A stretch of 64,000 nucleotides of DNA from Marinobacter salexigens (GCF_018860765.1 NZ_JAHKPV010000021.1:799845-863844), one strand, 5' to 3'; positions 43,599 to 53,432 are shown, counted from the first letter of the stretch. Numbers and translations are program-made. The notes: generated by a model from the sequence alone, not told the origin.

Positions 43599-44399
43599 AT
43601 GGCAAACGAGCCAATCGTCCTGTTTGATAATGGGCACCACAAGTGCCTAATGTTTGATTCTCTCGTTACCGGAGAAGGCGTTCAGTCCAATCAATTTTTG
43701 GTCGTTGACGGCAAACACGAAGCCTTGATTGACCCGGGCGGTGACCTCACCTACACACCGCTTGCGGTTGCTGCGTCCAAATACATGAATATAAAGGATA
43801 TGGATTTTGTGTTTGCATCGCATCAGGATCCAGACATTATTGGCGCCATTGATCGCTGGATTGTCCATACCAGTGCGAAAATCGTCACATCAAAGCTTTG
43901 GGCGCGGTTCCTCCCGCATTTGGTATCAAGCTACGTCACCAATCAGCTAAGCGGCAACGTTTACGATCGCATCATCAGCATTCCGGATGCGGGTGCTAAC
44001 GTAAAGTTTGGTGAATCTTACCTACAGTGTTTGCCTGCTCACTTCATGCACTCTGTGGGCAACCTGCAATTCTATGATCCTGTCTCAAAAATTCTGTTCT
44101 CTGGAGATCTTGGGGCATCAATGGGCGCTGCAGACGACCACCTTCCGGTGCAGGATTTTAACCGCCACATCCCCCATATGATGGGATTCCACCGGCGGTA
44201 TATTGCCTCAAAGAAGGTGTGCCGACTTTGGGCCAACATGATCCGTGAAATGGATGTGGCAATGATTGTGCCCCAGCACGGAAAACGCTTCGAAGGCCCA
44301 GCAATGGTTGATCAGTTTTTGAACTGGGTAAGCAGTGTAGAATGTGGTATCGACCTGATGACGCAGGACAACTATCGCGAGCCCGTTGACTACATCTAA
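43599..44399 (+). CDS. ODP-type MBL-fold diiron protein without flavodoxin domain
   Basis: A 266-residue metallo-beta-lactamase-like protein. The metal ligands follow the flavodiiron pattern: SHQDPDIIGAID (His-x-Asp-x-Asp instead of the more common His-x-Glu-x-Asp), LPAHFMHSVGN, ILFSGDLGASMG and VPQHGKRF. Flavodiiron proteins reduce O2 or NO with a fused flavodoxin; this one lacks it and resembles stand-alone ODP oxygen-sensor domains. It might bind O2 and pass a signal, or work with a separate redox partner. The start ATG has a GGAG site. A strong inverted repeat follows it. Confidence 0.85.
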   Translation: MANEPIVLFDNGHHKCLMFDSLVTGEGVQSNQFLVVDGKHEALIDPGGDLTYTPLAVAASKYMNIKDMDFVFASHQDPDIIGAIDRWIVHTSAKIVTSKLWARFLPHLVSSYVTNQLSGNVYDRIISIPDAGANVKFGESYLQCLPAHFMHSVGNLQFYDPVSKILFSGDLGASMGAADDHLPVQDFNRHIPHMMGFHRRYIASKKVCRLWANMIREMDVAMIVPQHGKRFEGPAMVDQFLNWVSSVECGIDLMTQDNYREPVDYI

Positions 44400-44407
44400 G
44401 CTCCTGC

Positions 44408-44436
44408 GGGACAGGTCAACCAAATAGGCCTGTCCC
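44408..44436 (+). repeat. 8-bp inverted repeat, hairpin between genes
   Basis: GGGACAGG (44408-44415) and CCTGTCCC (44429-44436) with a 13-base loop. No U-tract. It lies between the ODP gene and the YebC-family gene and may separate their expression. Confidence 0.5.
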
Positions 44437-44496
44437 AAACGGGGATTCTTGCGTAAAATCTTGCCTTTTCACTCGCAAGTAGAAGGCATCGCAAAA

Positions 44497-45222
44497 ATGG
44501 GCAGAGCCTACCAGAACCGCAAAGAATCCATGGCCAAAACAGCACAGGCCAAAACCAAGGTTTACAGTAAATACGGGCGCGAAATCTACATGAGCGCCAA
44601 GTCCGGCGGAACCGACCCGGATGGCAACCTATCACTACGCGGGCTGATTGATCGTGCAAAGAAAGATCAAGTGCCCACTCACGTTATCGAAAAAGCCCTA
44701 GATAAAGCCCGAGGCGGCGCTGGCGAAGATTACTCACCTGCCCGCTACGAAGGCTATGGCCCCGGCAACTGCATGGTGATTGTCGATTGTTTAACCGACA
44801 ACCCTAACCGCACCTTTGGCGATGTGCGTTTAGCCTTTACGAAAACCAAGTGCAAAATCGGCACACCGGGCACTGTTGCCCACATGTTTGACCACAGTGC
44901 CATTTTTGTTTTCAAAGGCGAAGACGACGAAGCCGTACTTGAAGCTCTGATGGAAGCCGACGTCGACGTTACCGATATTGAAAACGAAGACGGCCAGATC
45001 ACGGTATTCACACCAAACACGGAATACGCCAAGGCTCGTCAAGCACTGACAGAAGCCTTTGCCGATATCGACTTCGAAGTAGATGAAATCCAATTTCTAC
45101 CGAAAACCACAACACCGGTTGAAGGTGACGATATTCCCATGTTTGAGAAGTTTTGCGACATGCTGAACGAACTGGACGATGTGCAGAACATCTTCCACAA
45201 CGCGGAATTACCGGGACAGTGA
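44497..45222 (+). CDS. YebC/PmpR-family protein
   Basis: A 241-residue protein starting [12 protein letters not shown] at the ATG preceded by AAGG; an upstream Met at 44449 gives a longer frame without support. The family has three domains; the conserved stretch [18 protein letters not shown] and [12 protein letters not shown] mark the N-terminal part, ARYEGYGPG and GTVAHMFDH the centre. It is the YeeN-like branch rather than the Holliday-adjacent yebC-ruvC branch. Members were long called transcription factors; recent work ties some to relief of ribosome stalling. It is coupled to the next gene by a GTGA overlap. Confidence 0.92.
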   Translation: MGRAYQNRKESMAKTAQAKTKVYSKYGREIYMSAKSGGTDPDGNLSLRGLIDRAKKDQVPTHVIEKALDKARGGAGEDYSPARYEGYGPGNCMVIVDCLTDNPNRTFGDVRLAFTKTKCKIGTPGTVAHMFDHSAIFVFKGEDDEAVLEALMEADVDVTDIENEDGQITVFTPNTEYAKARQALTEAFADIDFEVDEIQFLPKTTTPVEGDDIPMFEKFCDMLNELDDVQNIFHNAELPGQ

Positions 45223-45953
45223 GCCAATCTAAGCCACGAGTGGCTGTTCTTAAAACCGGTAGCACCTACCCGAGCATCAAAGAAGAGTTCGGTGACTTCG
45301 ATCAGTGGTTCTTGCGCGGCCTATCATCAGGGTTGGACATTACTGTATTTAATGCCGAGGCCGGTGAACTGCCCGCTAATCCAGTTGACTGGGACGGCGT
45401 TGTGGTAACCGGCTCTCCCGCCATGGTAAGCGACCGCAAACCTTGGAGCGAAAGCGCTGCACAATGGCTGGCTCGGGTTGTTGATAAAACCATACCCTTA
45501 CTCGGAGTGTGTTACGGGCACCAGCTTCTGGCACACGCTCTGGGTGGCGAAGTTGGTTACCATCCGGAAGGCCGCGAGAGCGGGACAAAACGCATAGAGC
45601 TGCTGGCCAGTGCTCAGGAAGACCCGTTATTCCTCGACATGCCTCCTAACTTCAGCGCGCAGCTCACTCATAAACAATCCGTATTGAGCCTGCCTCCGGG
45701 TGCAGTTTTGCTCGGTCGTAATGAGTTCGAGCCACATCAGGCATTCCGTGTGGGTAAATGTGCGTGGGGCGTGCAATTTCATCCGGAGTTTTCCAGTGCT
45801 GTTATGAAAGCCTACTTGGGTGTGCAGGCGCCAGATTTGGAGCGTGAAGGGTTCAACCCACACACTATGATCAACTCAGTTACCGATGCTCCTGAAGCCT
45901 CCGGGCTGTTGGAACGGTTTTCTGATTTGGTTAAAGAAAACCATGCAGGCTAA
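45219..45953 (+). CDS. Class I glutamine amidotransferase-like protein
   Basis: The real start is the GTG at 45219, which overlaps the preceding stop (GTGA); this gives 244 residues ([14 protein letters not shown]). The catalytic triad is visible: the nucleophile Cys in [17 protein letters not shown] and the His-Glu pair in GVQFHPEFS. The family hydrolyses gamma-glutamyl or glutamine amide bonds; no synthase domain is fused. It resembles GMP-synthase-like or GuaA-like stand-alone domains whose substrate is unknown. Translational coupling to the YebC-family gene suggests shared expression only. Confidence 0.9.
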   Translation: MSQSKPRVAVLKTGSTYPSIKEEFGDFDQWFLRGLSSGLDITVFNAEAGELPANPVDWDGVVVTGSPAMVSDRKPWSESAAQWLARVVDKTIPLLGVCYGHQLLAHALGGEVGYHPEGRESGTKRIELLASAQEDPLFLDMPPNFSAQLTHKQSVLSLPPGAVLLGRNEFEPHQAFRVGKCAWGVQFHPEFSSAVMKAYLGVQAPDLEREGFNPHTMINSVTDAPEASGLLERFSDLVKENHAG

Positions 45954-45971
45954 AACGACACAGAGCCGTTT

Positions 45972-47417
45972 ATGACACTGAAGGTATTGTTCGCAGTTAT
46001 AGTTCTGGCATTGGTTGGCGTGGGAATCTACCACAGCTACAAGCCCCTGCCACCCGGCATCAGCTACAACGGCGACGCACACCCTCTCAGTGACGCAAAG
46101 CTTTTGACAGATACCACCATCCATCATAACGACGGCACAGAAACCCGCGACCACGAGATATTTGACGAAATCCTGCGCCTCATCGGTCAGGCTCAATCCT
46201 TTATCCTGGTCGATATGTTTCTCTTCAACAGCAGCAGCCCTGAGGGTGTGGAGCACCGCCATCTTTTGGCGCAGCTAACCCAAGCGCTTATCAATCGTAA
46301 AGCAGAGCAGCCCGAGTTGGAGATTGTTGTCATCTCTGACCCACTGAATACTCTTTACGGTGGCTCTGTGTCTCCATGGTTTCAGGCGCTTCGGCAAGCG
46401 GGTATCCCCGTAACAGAAACCAACCTGCGACCACTTCGGGACAGCAACCCTGCCTGGTCTGCAATCTGGCGGCTCTGCTGCCAGTGGTTCGGCAACAACG
46501 CAGAGGGTGGCTGGCTGCCGAATGCCCTAGGCACCGAACCCGTTACTGTTCGCAGTTACCTCGCTTTACCCAACTTCAAAGCCAACCATCGAAAGGTTTT
46601 GGTTGCCGACGAGGGTGATAAGCTGCGGGCTCTCATAACGTCTGCCAACCCGCACGATGGCAGCAGCAGGCATAGCAACATTGCTGTTAGTTTTACTGGC
46701 CCGGCGGTTATAGATGTTCTGAAAAGTGAGCAGGCAGTTCTGGCTATGTCTCGCCAAACTAACACGGCACTGAATAAGCTGATCAACCAGAAAATGTCGT
46801 CTGAGGTAACCGCCGAGAATGCTGCCGGAACGATTGCAGTGAAAACTGAATCTGCGATTCGGGATACGGCTCTTGAAATGATCTCCAGAGCCCAAAACGG
46901 AAGCCAGCTTGATCTCGCCTTTTTCTACCTGTCACACCGGAACATTGTTACTGCTCTGCTTGATGCCCATAAGCGCGGTGCAAAAGTGAGGGTACTACTT
47001 GATGCCAACAACGAAGCATTTGGCCATCAAAAAAGCGGCATACCCAACCGGCAAGTTGCACTGGAGTTGCACAAAGCTGGTATCCCCGTACGCTGGTGCA
47101 ACACCTTCGGTGAGCAGTGCCACAGCAAGATGCTAATGCTGCACCCGGCAGCCGGCCCTACTGAAATTTTGCTCGGCTCAGCTAACTTTACTCGGCGCAA
47201 TCTTGATGACCTAAATCTGGAAACCAATGCGTGGGTCTCTGTTGCACCAGATTCTGCACTCGCCACAAAGGCCAAGAGCTTCTTTGGCCGCCAGTGGCAG
47301 TCTGGCCCAGACTCAGACCCGACTATGAGCCTACCTTACGAGCACTGGGCGGACGACTCAGCGCTGCGTTACTGGCGGTACCGTTTGATGGAAGCCACTG
47401 GCCTTTCGACATTTTGA
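45972..47417 (+). CDS. Phospholipase D-like membrane-anchored protein with a degenerate second HKD
   Basis: A 481-residue protein with an N-terminal membrane anchor (LKVLFAVIVLALVGVGIY) and two PLD-like halves. The first HKD motif is intact (NHRKVLVADEG). The second reads CHSKMLMLH: His and Lys are kept but the Asp is replaced by His, followed by the normal GSANFTRRNLDDLN. PLD enzymes need both halves, so activity may be altered. It could be a cardiolipin-synthase-like or toxin/nuclease-like enzyme in the periplasm. It lies 18 bases after the amidotransferase gene and is likely in its operon. Confidence 0.85.
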   Translation: MTLKVLFAVIVLALVGVGIYHSYKPLPPGISYNGDAHPLSDAKLLTDTTIHHNDGTETRDHEIFDEILRLIGQAQSFILVDMFLFNSSSPEGVEHRHLLAQLTQALINRKAEQPELEIVVISDPLNTLYGGSVSPWFQALRQAGIPVTETNLRPLRDSNPAWSAIWRLCCQWFGNNAEGGWLPNALGTEPVTVRSYLALPNFKANHRKVLVADEGDKLRALITSANPHDGSSRHSNIAVSFTGPAVIDVLKSEQAVLAMSRQTNTALNKLINQKMSSEVTAENAAGTIAVKTESAIRDTALEMISRAQNGSQLDLAFFYLSHRNIVTALLDAHKRGAKVRVLLDANNEAFGHQKSGIPNRQVALELHKAGIPVRWCNTFGEQCHSKMLMLHPAAGPTEILLGSANFTRRNLDDLNLETNAWVSVAPDSALATKAKSFFGRQWQSGPDSDPTMSLPYEHWADDSALRYWRYRLMEATGLSTF

Positions 47418-47449
47418 GCCGAGTTAATCGCTGGTTAGCGCCTCATTTT

Positions 47450-48142
47450 TCACAAAGGCTTGTAAAAAATCGCCACGTCTTTACAGGGCACCGACATAAC
47501 CCAGCCCATGCGCTCTGCGACAAGCCTCAAGGTTGTTTCACGATAGAACACAATGTGGGTGGGGTCTCGGCGGTAATGCCAATTATCGAATCGCTCATCA
47601 CAGGTTTGAAAACACGTCATTATGCCAAGCCATCCGCCGGGCTTAAGCAAGCCATCTAACTGAGCAAATACTTTAGCCGGAGAATGCAGATGTTCCACCA
47701 CTTCCGTGCAGGTAACGAAGTCGTACTGGCGCTGTAAAACTGACGGCTCTGGGCAGAAAAAGGGATCGTACAGCGACACATCCATTGCGGATTCCCGCAA
47801 TATTTCCGCAAGCGCCGGACCAGGGCCGCAACCAAAATCCAGCCCTACCGCTCCAGATGGGGTGCGCTCAATCATCGGCAGCGCTAGCTTTTCCAGAAAG
47901 GCTCTATAGCCCGAGTCGCCCGGATCATTATTGTGAAGATCATAAACCGCGCGCTCTTCTTCCGGTGAAAGCCAGTTTTCCCGCGCCATTAACGTCGCCT
48001 CGCAGAGCTGGCAACGCAAATACCTTTTGCCACCTACAACTCGAAAGCCAATCAAAGCACCCTGTTCACACACAGTGCATACGGCACCCTCACAAACGGC
48101 AAATTGCGTGGTTTTATCTACTGTTGGTGTTGGTTTCTGCAA
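47450..48142 (-). CDS. Class I SAM-dependent methyltransferase with N-terminal zinc ribbon
   Basis: A 230-residue protein. The N-terminus has two CxxC pairs (CTVCEQG and CQLCEA, about 22-48), a zinc ribbon. The methyltransferase fold follows with GLDFGCGPGPALAEIL (motif I), VTCTEVVEHLHSP (motif post-II) and LKPGGWLGIMT (motif III). The substrate is unknown. The start is a TTG with a strong GGAGG site close by. The gene is convergent with the PLD-like gene (33 bases apart) and divergent from the AraC gene. Confidence 0.9.
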   Translation of the reverse strand: MQKPTPTVDKTTQFAVCEGAVCTVCEQGALIGFRVVGGKRYLRCQLCEATLMARENWLSPEEERAVYDLHNNDPGDSGYRAFLEKLALPMIERTPSGAVGLDFGCGPGPALAEILRESAMDVSLYDPFFCPEPSVLQRQYDFVTCTEVVEHLHSPAKVFAQLDGLLKPGGWLGIMTCFQTCDERFDNWHYRRDPTHIVFYRETTLRLVAERMGWVMSVPCKDVAIFYKPL

Positions 48143-48347
48143 GCATCCTCCAGCTATATGTGCTTAACCTGACAAATGTTTCATTTGTCATATTCGGCCA
48201 TCGCGGCCATTTCGTGACGGGCTGCCAAATCGACTCGATAGCTTCGTGTCTATACTGCGCGCCAATAAAGAAAGTAACCGATTCACGCCTGAACCAGTAG
48301 CAAAACACGACGATCTTACGGGCTTCGCTCGTATCAGGGATAGGAAT

Positions 48348-49370
48348 ATGGACATTTCAAATCGTATGGCCCTTGAGGTGCCCCTGATCTCTGCACGCTA
48401 TGCGCGTCGCTTCATCGAATTTATGGAACGTAGAGGAGTAAAGCGCTCAGCCCTTCTAAACGACACCAATATCACTGACGCGATGCTGGATGACCCAGAC
48501 GCAAGTATCAGCATGCAGGAAATAACCTCCGTGCTGAAAAAAGCAGATTGGCTGATGAACGACGAGAGAGCTGCCTTCCAGTTCGGGCAACAGCTGGATT
48601 TGCCAAGCCACGGCCTGCTCGGGTTTGCGGTACTTGGCCAGAACAATCCCCGACAACTTATCAGCATGATTGTCCAATACCTGCGTGTTGGCCTTCCCTT
48701 GATGGATATGGAGCTCAACTCCACCGGGCCGACCTTCAATATTCGCCTGCTCGACACCTGGGGGCTTGGTGAGCTCAACCCCTGTATAACTAAAATGTAC
48801 ATGGGCAGCATCCATCGGGTTTCAGCTGAGGTATGCGGGCACTTCGACATCCGGTTTGCTTTCTCGGCACGTCGTGATGCCAACTCATGGCAGTCACTGG
48901 CCACGGATTGCGAGTTCCACTTCGATGCGCCCTGCAACCAGATAACCATGACATTGAAAGGGCAACCCAGCCAGAAGGATAACGTAGGCCTTCAGTTTCT
49001 TTTGGCCCGAACACGAAAACTAGCCGGGCAACAAAACGGTCAGGCCGATGAGACACTGATGCAGGTTCGGGAAATGATCATGAGCCAGCCCGGCCGACCA
49101 TGCACCACAGGCAACATAGCCCGGCGCCTCGACATAAGTACGCGCACACTACGCCAACACCTCGCCAGTGCAGGCACCTCCTTTCGCGAATTAAGAAACG
49201 AAATTCGGGAAAACTTCGCGACTCTATACTTAAGAGACACTAACGTGCCGCTGGAATCCATTGCTGAAAAGCTTGGATTCAGCGATCAGGCAAGCTTTAC
49301 CAAAGCCTACCGCAGCTGGACAGGCAAAACCCCCGGCGATGCGCGCAAGCAGTCGCAAAAAAGCCACTAA
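48348..49370 (+). CDS. AraC-family regulator with Arabinose_bd-type N-terminal domain
   Basis: About 340 residues starting MDISNRMALEVPLISARYA at the ATG (GGATAGGAAT ribosome site); the upstream GTG at 48246 is less likely. The N-terminal domain, of the type seen in OruR/VqsM-like regulators, is at about 20-200; the double helix-turn-helix is at about 235-335 (TTGNIARRLDISTRTLRQHL, PLESIAEKLGFSDQASFTKAY). It lies upstream of two secreted-protein genes and may control them, or may act elsewhere; this is unproven. Confidence 0.85.
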   Translation: MDISNRMALEVPLISARYARRFIEFMERRGVKRSALLNDTNITDAMLDDPDASISMQEITSVLKKADWLMNDERAAFQFGQQLDLPSHGLLGFAVLGQNNPRQLISMIVQYLRVGLPLMDMELNSTGPTFNIRLLDTWGLGELNPCITKMYMGSIHRVSAEVCGHFDIRFAFSARRDANSWQSLATDCEFHFDAPCNQITMTLKGQPSQKDNVGLQFLLARTRKLAGQQNGQADETLMQVREMIMSQPGRPCTTGNIARRLDISTRTLRQHLASAGTSFRELRNEIRENFATLYLRDTNVPLESIAEKLGFSDQASFTKAYRSWTGKTPGDARKQSQKSH

Positions 49371-49628
49371 CGGCCCCAGTCAACTGAACAGCCATGCAAT
49401 TTGAAGCCGATCACGGTTTGGACATTCTCTGCACATTATCGCCGCTTTGAACAAAAACCATGCCGCGAACGGCAATGACCCGCTGGGGCCTTCAAAGGCC
49501 TAATAGGCCCGCACACTTGCGTATAAACGCGTGGCGAAAGGGTATTTTGCAAGTCCGATTAAAATAGTCGTTTTCGGTGTTGTCTGCGCGCCCTCCCATA
49601 ATAACGATGCTTTACAGAGGACGAACTC

Positions 49629-51440
49629 ATGAAACACAGGAACACCAACTCCGGCGGACGCATGCTTGCGCCCGCTCTGGCAGCTGCGACATTAATGTCC
49701 GGCGCCGGAAGCGCACTTGCAGCCCCTGTCTCGACCAATCTGCAGTTCACTTGCCCATTCCCTCTGATCGGCGACCAGCCTATCAGTGCGGAAATCAGCG
49801 CAGACATCCCTACGAGCGCAACGGTTGGCTCTCCTTTGCCCGCGTTCGCTGTATCCGCACTGACACTGGTAAACGAAGACTCTCGCACCGGACTCAAGCT
49901 GGTTGGCTCAGAAACCGTTGAAGGCACCGCGGTAAATACGAACCAGATCATTACGGCCGGCGGTACCGTTGAGCAGACAGTTACGCTGACCATTCCCCAA
50001 AGCCCAATCCCCTCAGAATCTGGTGCATTCACAGTTCCAGCGGACGGACAGGCGCCAGAGCTCACATTTACCGATCAAGATATCGGTAACGCAGAAATCC
50101 GTGTTGGTGGTCTGACACTGAACTTGGTCGCTCGTACTGCCAATGGTGATATTGCACCGGCACCGATTGGTGAAATTACAACCAACTGTACACTGCTTGC
50201 AGGCCAAGATAATTTGCTGCAAACCATTACCGTAGAGGGTGACGTTGTAGAAACACCGCGCATTGCGATAAACCGTGATGAAGTAGCCTTTGGCAACGTG
50301 CAAGCTGGCACAACCAAAGATGAAATCGTTACTCTGAGCAACACCGGTAATGCGGCACTTGGCATCAACGGTGTTTCGATTGCTGGCGCAAACGCCAGTG
50401 CATTCATGCAAAGCAACAGCTGCAGCACCATTGCTGCTGGCGAAAGCTGTGATGTAAACGTTACTTATATTCCTGATGGCGAAGGCACTCAGAATGCCAC
50501 GCTAACCATCAACTCAACTGATGCAGACAACAGCTCTGTAGACGTTGCTCTAAGCGGGCGCAGTGTTCTTGCGCCGATTCCTGAGATTGCAGTTACACCT
50601 GCCTCAGTAGACTTGGGGCGAGTTCAACTTGGCCAGAGTAACTCTGTACAGGTGACCATTTCTAACAATGGCAACGAAACCTTGCTGATCAACGGCATTG
50701 CACTTACTGGTGCTGATGCAAGCGAATTCCTGCAGACCAATAACTGTACCACTGTCGCTCCTGGACAGACTTGCGCAGCCGAAGTGAGCTTCACAGCCGC
50801 GGCTGCTGGTGTGCGCAACGCACAACTGGTTATTTCCTCTGACGACCCTGAAAATGCAGAAGTCTCCGTACCAGTAACTGCGGAAGGCTTTGAAGCACCG
50901 ACTAACGAAATCGAGCTTCTGCTGGATCTGGCAGGTTCTACCTACATCAACTCGTCGGACAGCACCCTGCCTCTGAACGGTAGCATCGCGACTCTTCTGG
51001 AGCTGGCGAGCGGTACCTTCGAAGCCGACCTGAACGTTGAACCAACTGTTGGTCACTTCTCTATCAAGCTACTGTTCAGCCGCCTGAATGCTACAGCGAA
51101 TGTGGAATTCGAGCAGTCAGAAATGACCACTGGCAGTCTGGTTAACGGAAAACTGACCGCAAACTCTCACCTTTTCATTAAGGTGCCAAAGGTTCAGCTC
51201 AAGTTGTTCGGCATTCCCATTAAAGTTGGCGGCGGCGACCAGTGCCAGACCATCCAGCCTGTGGATATTACTTTGACCTCGGTCGAAGGCTCTAACTTCT
51301 CGCCTGCAACTGGCGGTGAAGTGAGCGGCGTGTACGACCTGCCACCACTTGAGAACTGCGGTCTTCTGACAAGCGTTCTTAACCAGTTCCTGACTGGTTC
51401 CGGTAACACCATCGACCTGACGTTGACCCCGGAGCTGTAA
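49629..51440 (+). CDS. Secreted DUF6801/choice-of-anchor D protein
   Basis: A 603-residue exported protein with a signal peptide ending GSALAAP. Residues about 33-195 resemble DUF6801 (LQFTCPFPLIGDQPISAEIS ... GSETVEGTAV). Residues about 210-305 and 317-415 are two ASH/HYDIN-like choice-of-anchor D repeats: AFGNVQAGTTKDEIVTLSNTG and DLGRVQLGQSNSVQVTISNNG. Each has one Cys pair (NSCSTIAAGESC and NNCTTVAPGQTC). Residues about 425-603 are a beta-rich C-terminal domain with a Cys pair. This architecture suits a surface or periplasmic structural protein. Promoter and regulator are unidentified. Function unknown. Confidence 0.8.
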   Translation: MKHRNTNSGGRMLAPALAAATLMSGAGSALAAPVSTNLQFTCPFPLIGDQPISAEISADIPTSATVGSPLPAFAVSALTLVNEDSRTGLKLVGSETVEGTAVNTNQIITAGGTVEQTVTLTIPQSPIPSESGAFTVPADGQAPELTFTDQDIGNAEIRVGGLTLNLVARTANGDIAPAPIGEITTNCTLLAGQDNLLQTITVEGDVVETPRIAINRDEVAFGNVQAGTTKDEIVTLSNTGNAALGINGVSIAGANASAFMQSNSCSTIAAGESCDVNVTYIPDGEGTQNATLTINSTDADNSSVDVALSGRSVLAPIPEIAVTPASVDLGRVQLGQSNSVQVTISNNGNETLLINGIALTGADASEFLQTNNCTTVAPGQTCAAEVSFTAAAAGVRNAQLVISSDDPENAEVSVPVTAEGFEAPTNEIELLLDLAGSTYINSSDSTLPLNGSIATLLELASGTFEADLNVEPTVGHFSIKLLFSRLNATANVEFEQSEMTTGSLVNGKLTANSHLFIKVPKVQLKLFGIPIKVGGGDQCQTIQPVDITLTSVEGSNFSPATGGEVSGVYDLPPLENCGLLTSVLNQFLTGSGNTIDLTLTPEL

Positions 51441-51472
51441 GGAAAACAGGGCTAATTGAATAGGGCCCCATC

Positions 51473-51504
51473 TGGGCCAGCTGAGATCGCTCTCGGCTGG
51501 CCCA
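51473..51504 (+). repeat. Strong inverted repeat between two secreted-protein genes
   Basis: TGGGCCAGC (51473-51481) and GCTGGCCCA (51496-51504) form a 9-bp stem with a loop that contains a further GAG/CTC stem. No U-tract. It may limit read-through or stabilise the upstream mRNA. Confidence 0.6.
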
Positions 51505-51539
51505 CATAACAAAAGCAAAAAAGTAAAAAAGGAATAATT

Positions 51540-52364
51540 ATGAAAAGCCTGAAGAAATCAGTACTGGTGCTGGCCATTTCAAGCCTGTCGTTCGCGGCAA
51601 ACGCAGAACTAAAGCCACTTGGAGACACTCATATGGGTAACATCACCGGTCAGGCCGGTGTCACGATTGAGCTGGAAACCCAAGTTAATATCGGTGAGTT
51701 CGTTTATACGGATGAAGGCTCTCTGTCTGTAAAAGACATCTTCATCGGCGGTGCCAATCGCACCGATATGTTTGCTGAGTTTACCGATCCTACAATTCGC
51801 AACTTTTTATTCGCCGATACAAGCGACCTGATCGATAACATTAAGATTGAAATCGATATTGCGGACGACGGCGATGCTTTGATCAACGTATTCCCACTAG
51901 TTGCAGCACCTATCGACTTTGCTGTTAGAACTGGGGAGTGGTCATTGCAAGGACATACAGACTCCACTCTGTTGGCCAACAATTTTGCTATGGACGGTAT
52001 AGTAACGGAGCTGAAAATCCGCATTGATACCGCAACCGACAAGATGAACGTGCAAACCTTGTTCGCCATCGACGATCTGGATGTTGATATCCCATTTTTG
52101 GCCCTTGGCATTCGTGACCTGCACATGACTGGCGCAGACTTCGATCCAAACAACCCGATCATCACCAAGCTAGGCGCCAAAGTAAACATGGACATTTACA
52201 ATGGCACCAGAGCCAATGGCGGCTCCGCTTTGGCAATCGACTTGAATACCTTTGAGGCTGACATGACTATTGGGCAAGTGCTCGTAGGCGGCACCTCGAT
52301 AGGCTCTGTTGCTCTGGACAACTTGTCTGTTCAGAACACAGCCATGCGCATCTACGGCCACTAA
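51540..52364 (+). CDS. DUF6160-type secreted protein
   Basis: A 274-residue exported protein with a signal peptide ending NAEL and the hallmark sequence ELKPLGDTHMGNITGQAGVTIELETQVNIGEFVY, seen at the start of DUF6160 proteins of Marinobacter-like bacteria. The remainder is beta-rich with repeated hydrophobic alternation (DIAVRTGEWSLQGHTD; LNTFEADMTIGQVLVGG). FilA-like pilus-associated proteins share the opening; attachment or filament assembly is a possible role. The preceding gene is a structural secreted protein, 99 bases away, with a hairpin between them. Confidence 0.75.
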   Translation: MKSLKKSVLVLAISSLSFAANAELKPLGDTHMGNITGQAGVTIELETQVNIGEFVYTDEGSLSVKDIFIGGANRTDMFAEFTDPTIRNFLFADTSDLIDNIKIEIDIADDGDALINVFPLVAAPIDFAVRTGEWSLQGHTDSTLLANNFAMDGIVTELKIRIDTATDKMNVQTLFAIDDLDVDIPFLALGIRDLHMTGADFDPNNPIITKLGAKVNMDIYNGTRANGGSALAIDLNTFEADMTIGQVLVGGTSIGSVALDNLSVQNTAMRIYGH

Positions 52365-52371
52365 GGCTGTC

Positions 52372-52397
52372 GGGGCCTCCAATATTCCGGGGGCCCT
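52372..52397 (+). terminator. Hairpin after the DUF6160 gene
   Basis: GGGGCCTCC (52372-52380) pairs with GGGGGCCCT (52389-52397) with two G-U pairs and an 8-base loop. The sequence after it is pyrimidine-rich but lacks a U-run, so termination is likely weak. Confidence 0.45.
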
Positions 52398-52498
52398 ATC
52401 TTCCCCTCCATCCTCCTACCCATTTATCCCGCTCAAGGGCGCAGAATTAACATCTGGCTGGTATCATGCCCGAATTCTGATTCGCAACCGGGTAACCG

Positions 52499-53416
52499 AT
52501 GTCCAACAATCATTCTACGCGCCTCAACAAATACATTAGCGAAAGCGGCATGTGTTCACGCCGTGAAGCCGACCGTTACATTGAGCAAGGCAATGTCTTT
52601 ATCAATGGCAAGCGCGCCTGCGTGGGCGATCAGGTTTTACCCACAGATACCGTTAGAGTAAACGGCCAGATCATCGAGCCCAGAGCTGAAGAAGACTTGG
52701 TGCTTATCGCCTTGAACAAGCCAGTGGGTATCGTCAGCACCACTGATGATGCGGAAAAACACAACATCCAGCGTTTTGTTGGCCACAGCACGCGCATTTT
52801 CCCTATCGGGCGCCTCGACAAGGATTCGCAGGGGCTGATATTCATGACCAGCAACGGCGATCTGGTCAATAAAATCCTTCGAGCTGGCAACAACCACGAA
52901 AAAGAATATGTTGTAACCGTCGACAGACCCATCACCAAGTCGTTTATTCAAGGTATGGCCGGAGGCGTTCCTATCCTTGGCACAATGACCAAAAAGTGCA
53001 AAGTGGAGCAAGAAAGCCGTTTTGTATTTCGCATAACGCTGGTGCAAGGACTGAACCGCCAAATTCGCAGGATGAGTGAGCATTTCGGGTTTGAGGTTAC
53101 CCGGCTGGAGCGCGTTCGTATTATGAACGTTAACCTGAAAGGGTTGGCGGTAGGTCAATGGCGGGATCTAACGGAGAAAGAGTTGGCAGGACTTTTTGAA
53201 GCGATACGTCATTCATCTTCTGACGACGCTCCGGATAAGCCTGCTGCAGCTAAAAAGAAAGCAAACGGACAACCCAAACGCCCTCCGCGGCCACCGAGAT
53301 CAGGTCACAAATCGGGTTCTAAAGCTCCCGGCGGCAGGTCTGAAGCCGGTAAAAAAACCAAATCATCAAAGCGGCCAAAACCCGGAAAGCCAAGACAAAG
53401 AAGTGTTAAGCGGTAA
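52499..53416 (+). CDS. rluF: 23S rRNA pseudouridine synthase RluF
   Basis: A 305-residue pseudouridine synthase with an S4 domain ([30 protein letters not shown], about 8-40) and the catalytic Asp in [37 protein letters not shown] is the family closing motif. RluF makes pseudouridine in helix 74 region of 23S rRNA (position 2604 in E. coli). A Lys/Pro-rich tail of about 60 residues follows the core ([19 protein letters not shown]), as in several RluF orthologues. Weak ribosome site. Confidence 0.93.
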   Translation: MSNNHSTRLNKYISESGMCSRREADRYIEQGNVFINGKRACVGDQVLPTDTVRVNGQIIEPRAEEDLVLIALNKPVGIVSTTDDAEKHNIQRFVGHSTRIFPIGRLDKDSQGLIFMTSNGDLVNKILRAGNNHEKEYVVTVDRPITKSFIQGMAGGVPILGTMTKKCKVEQESRFVFRITLVQGLNRQIRRMSEHFGFEVTRLERVRIMNVNLKGLAVGQWRDLTEKELAGLFEAIRHSSSDDAPDKPAAAKKKANGQPKRPPRPPRSGHKSGSKAPGGRSEAGKKTKSSKRPKPGKPRQRSVKR

Positions 53417-53432
53417 GCTATAATTACTGCAC

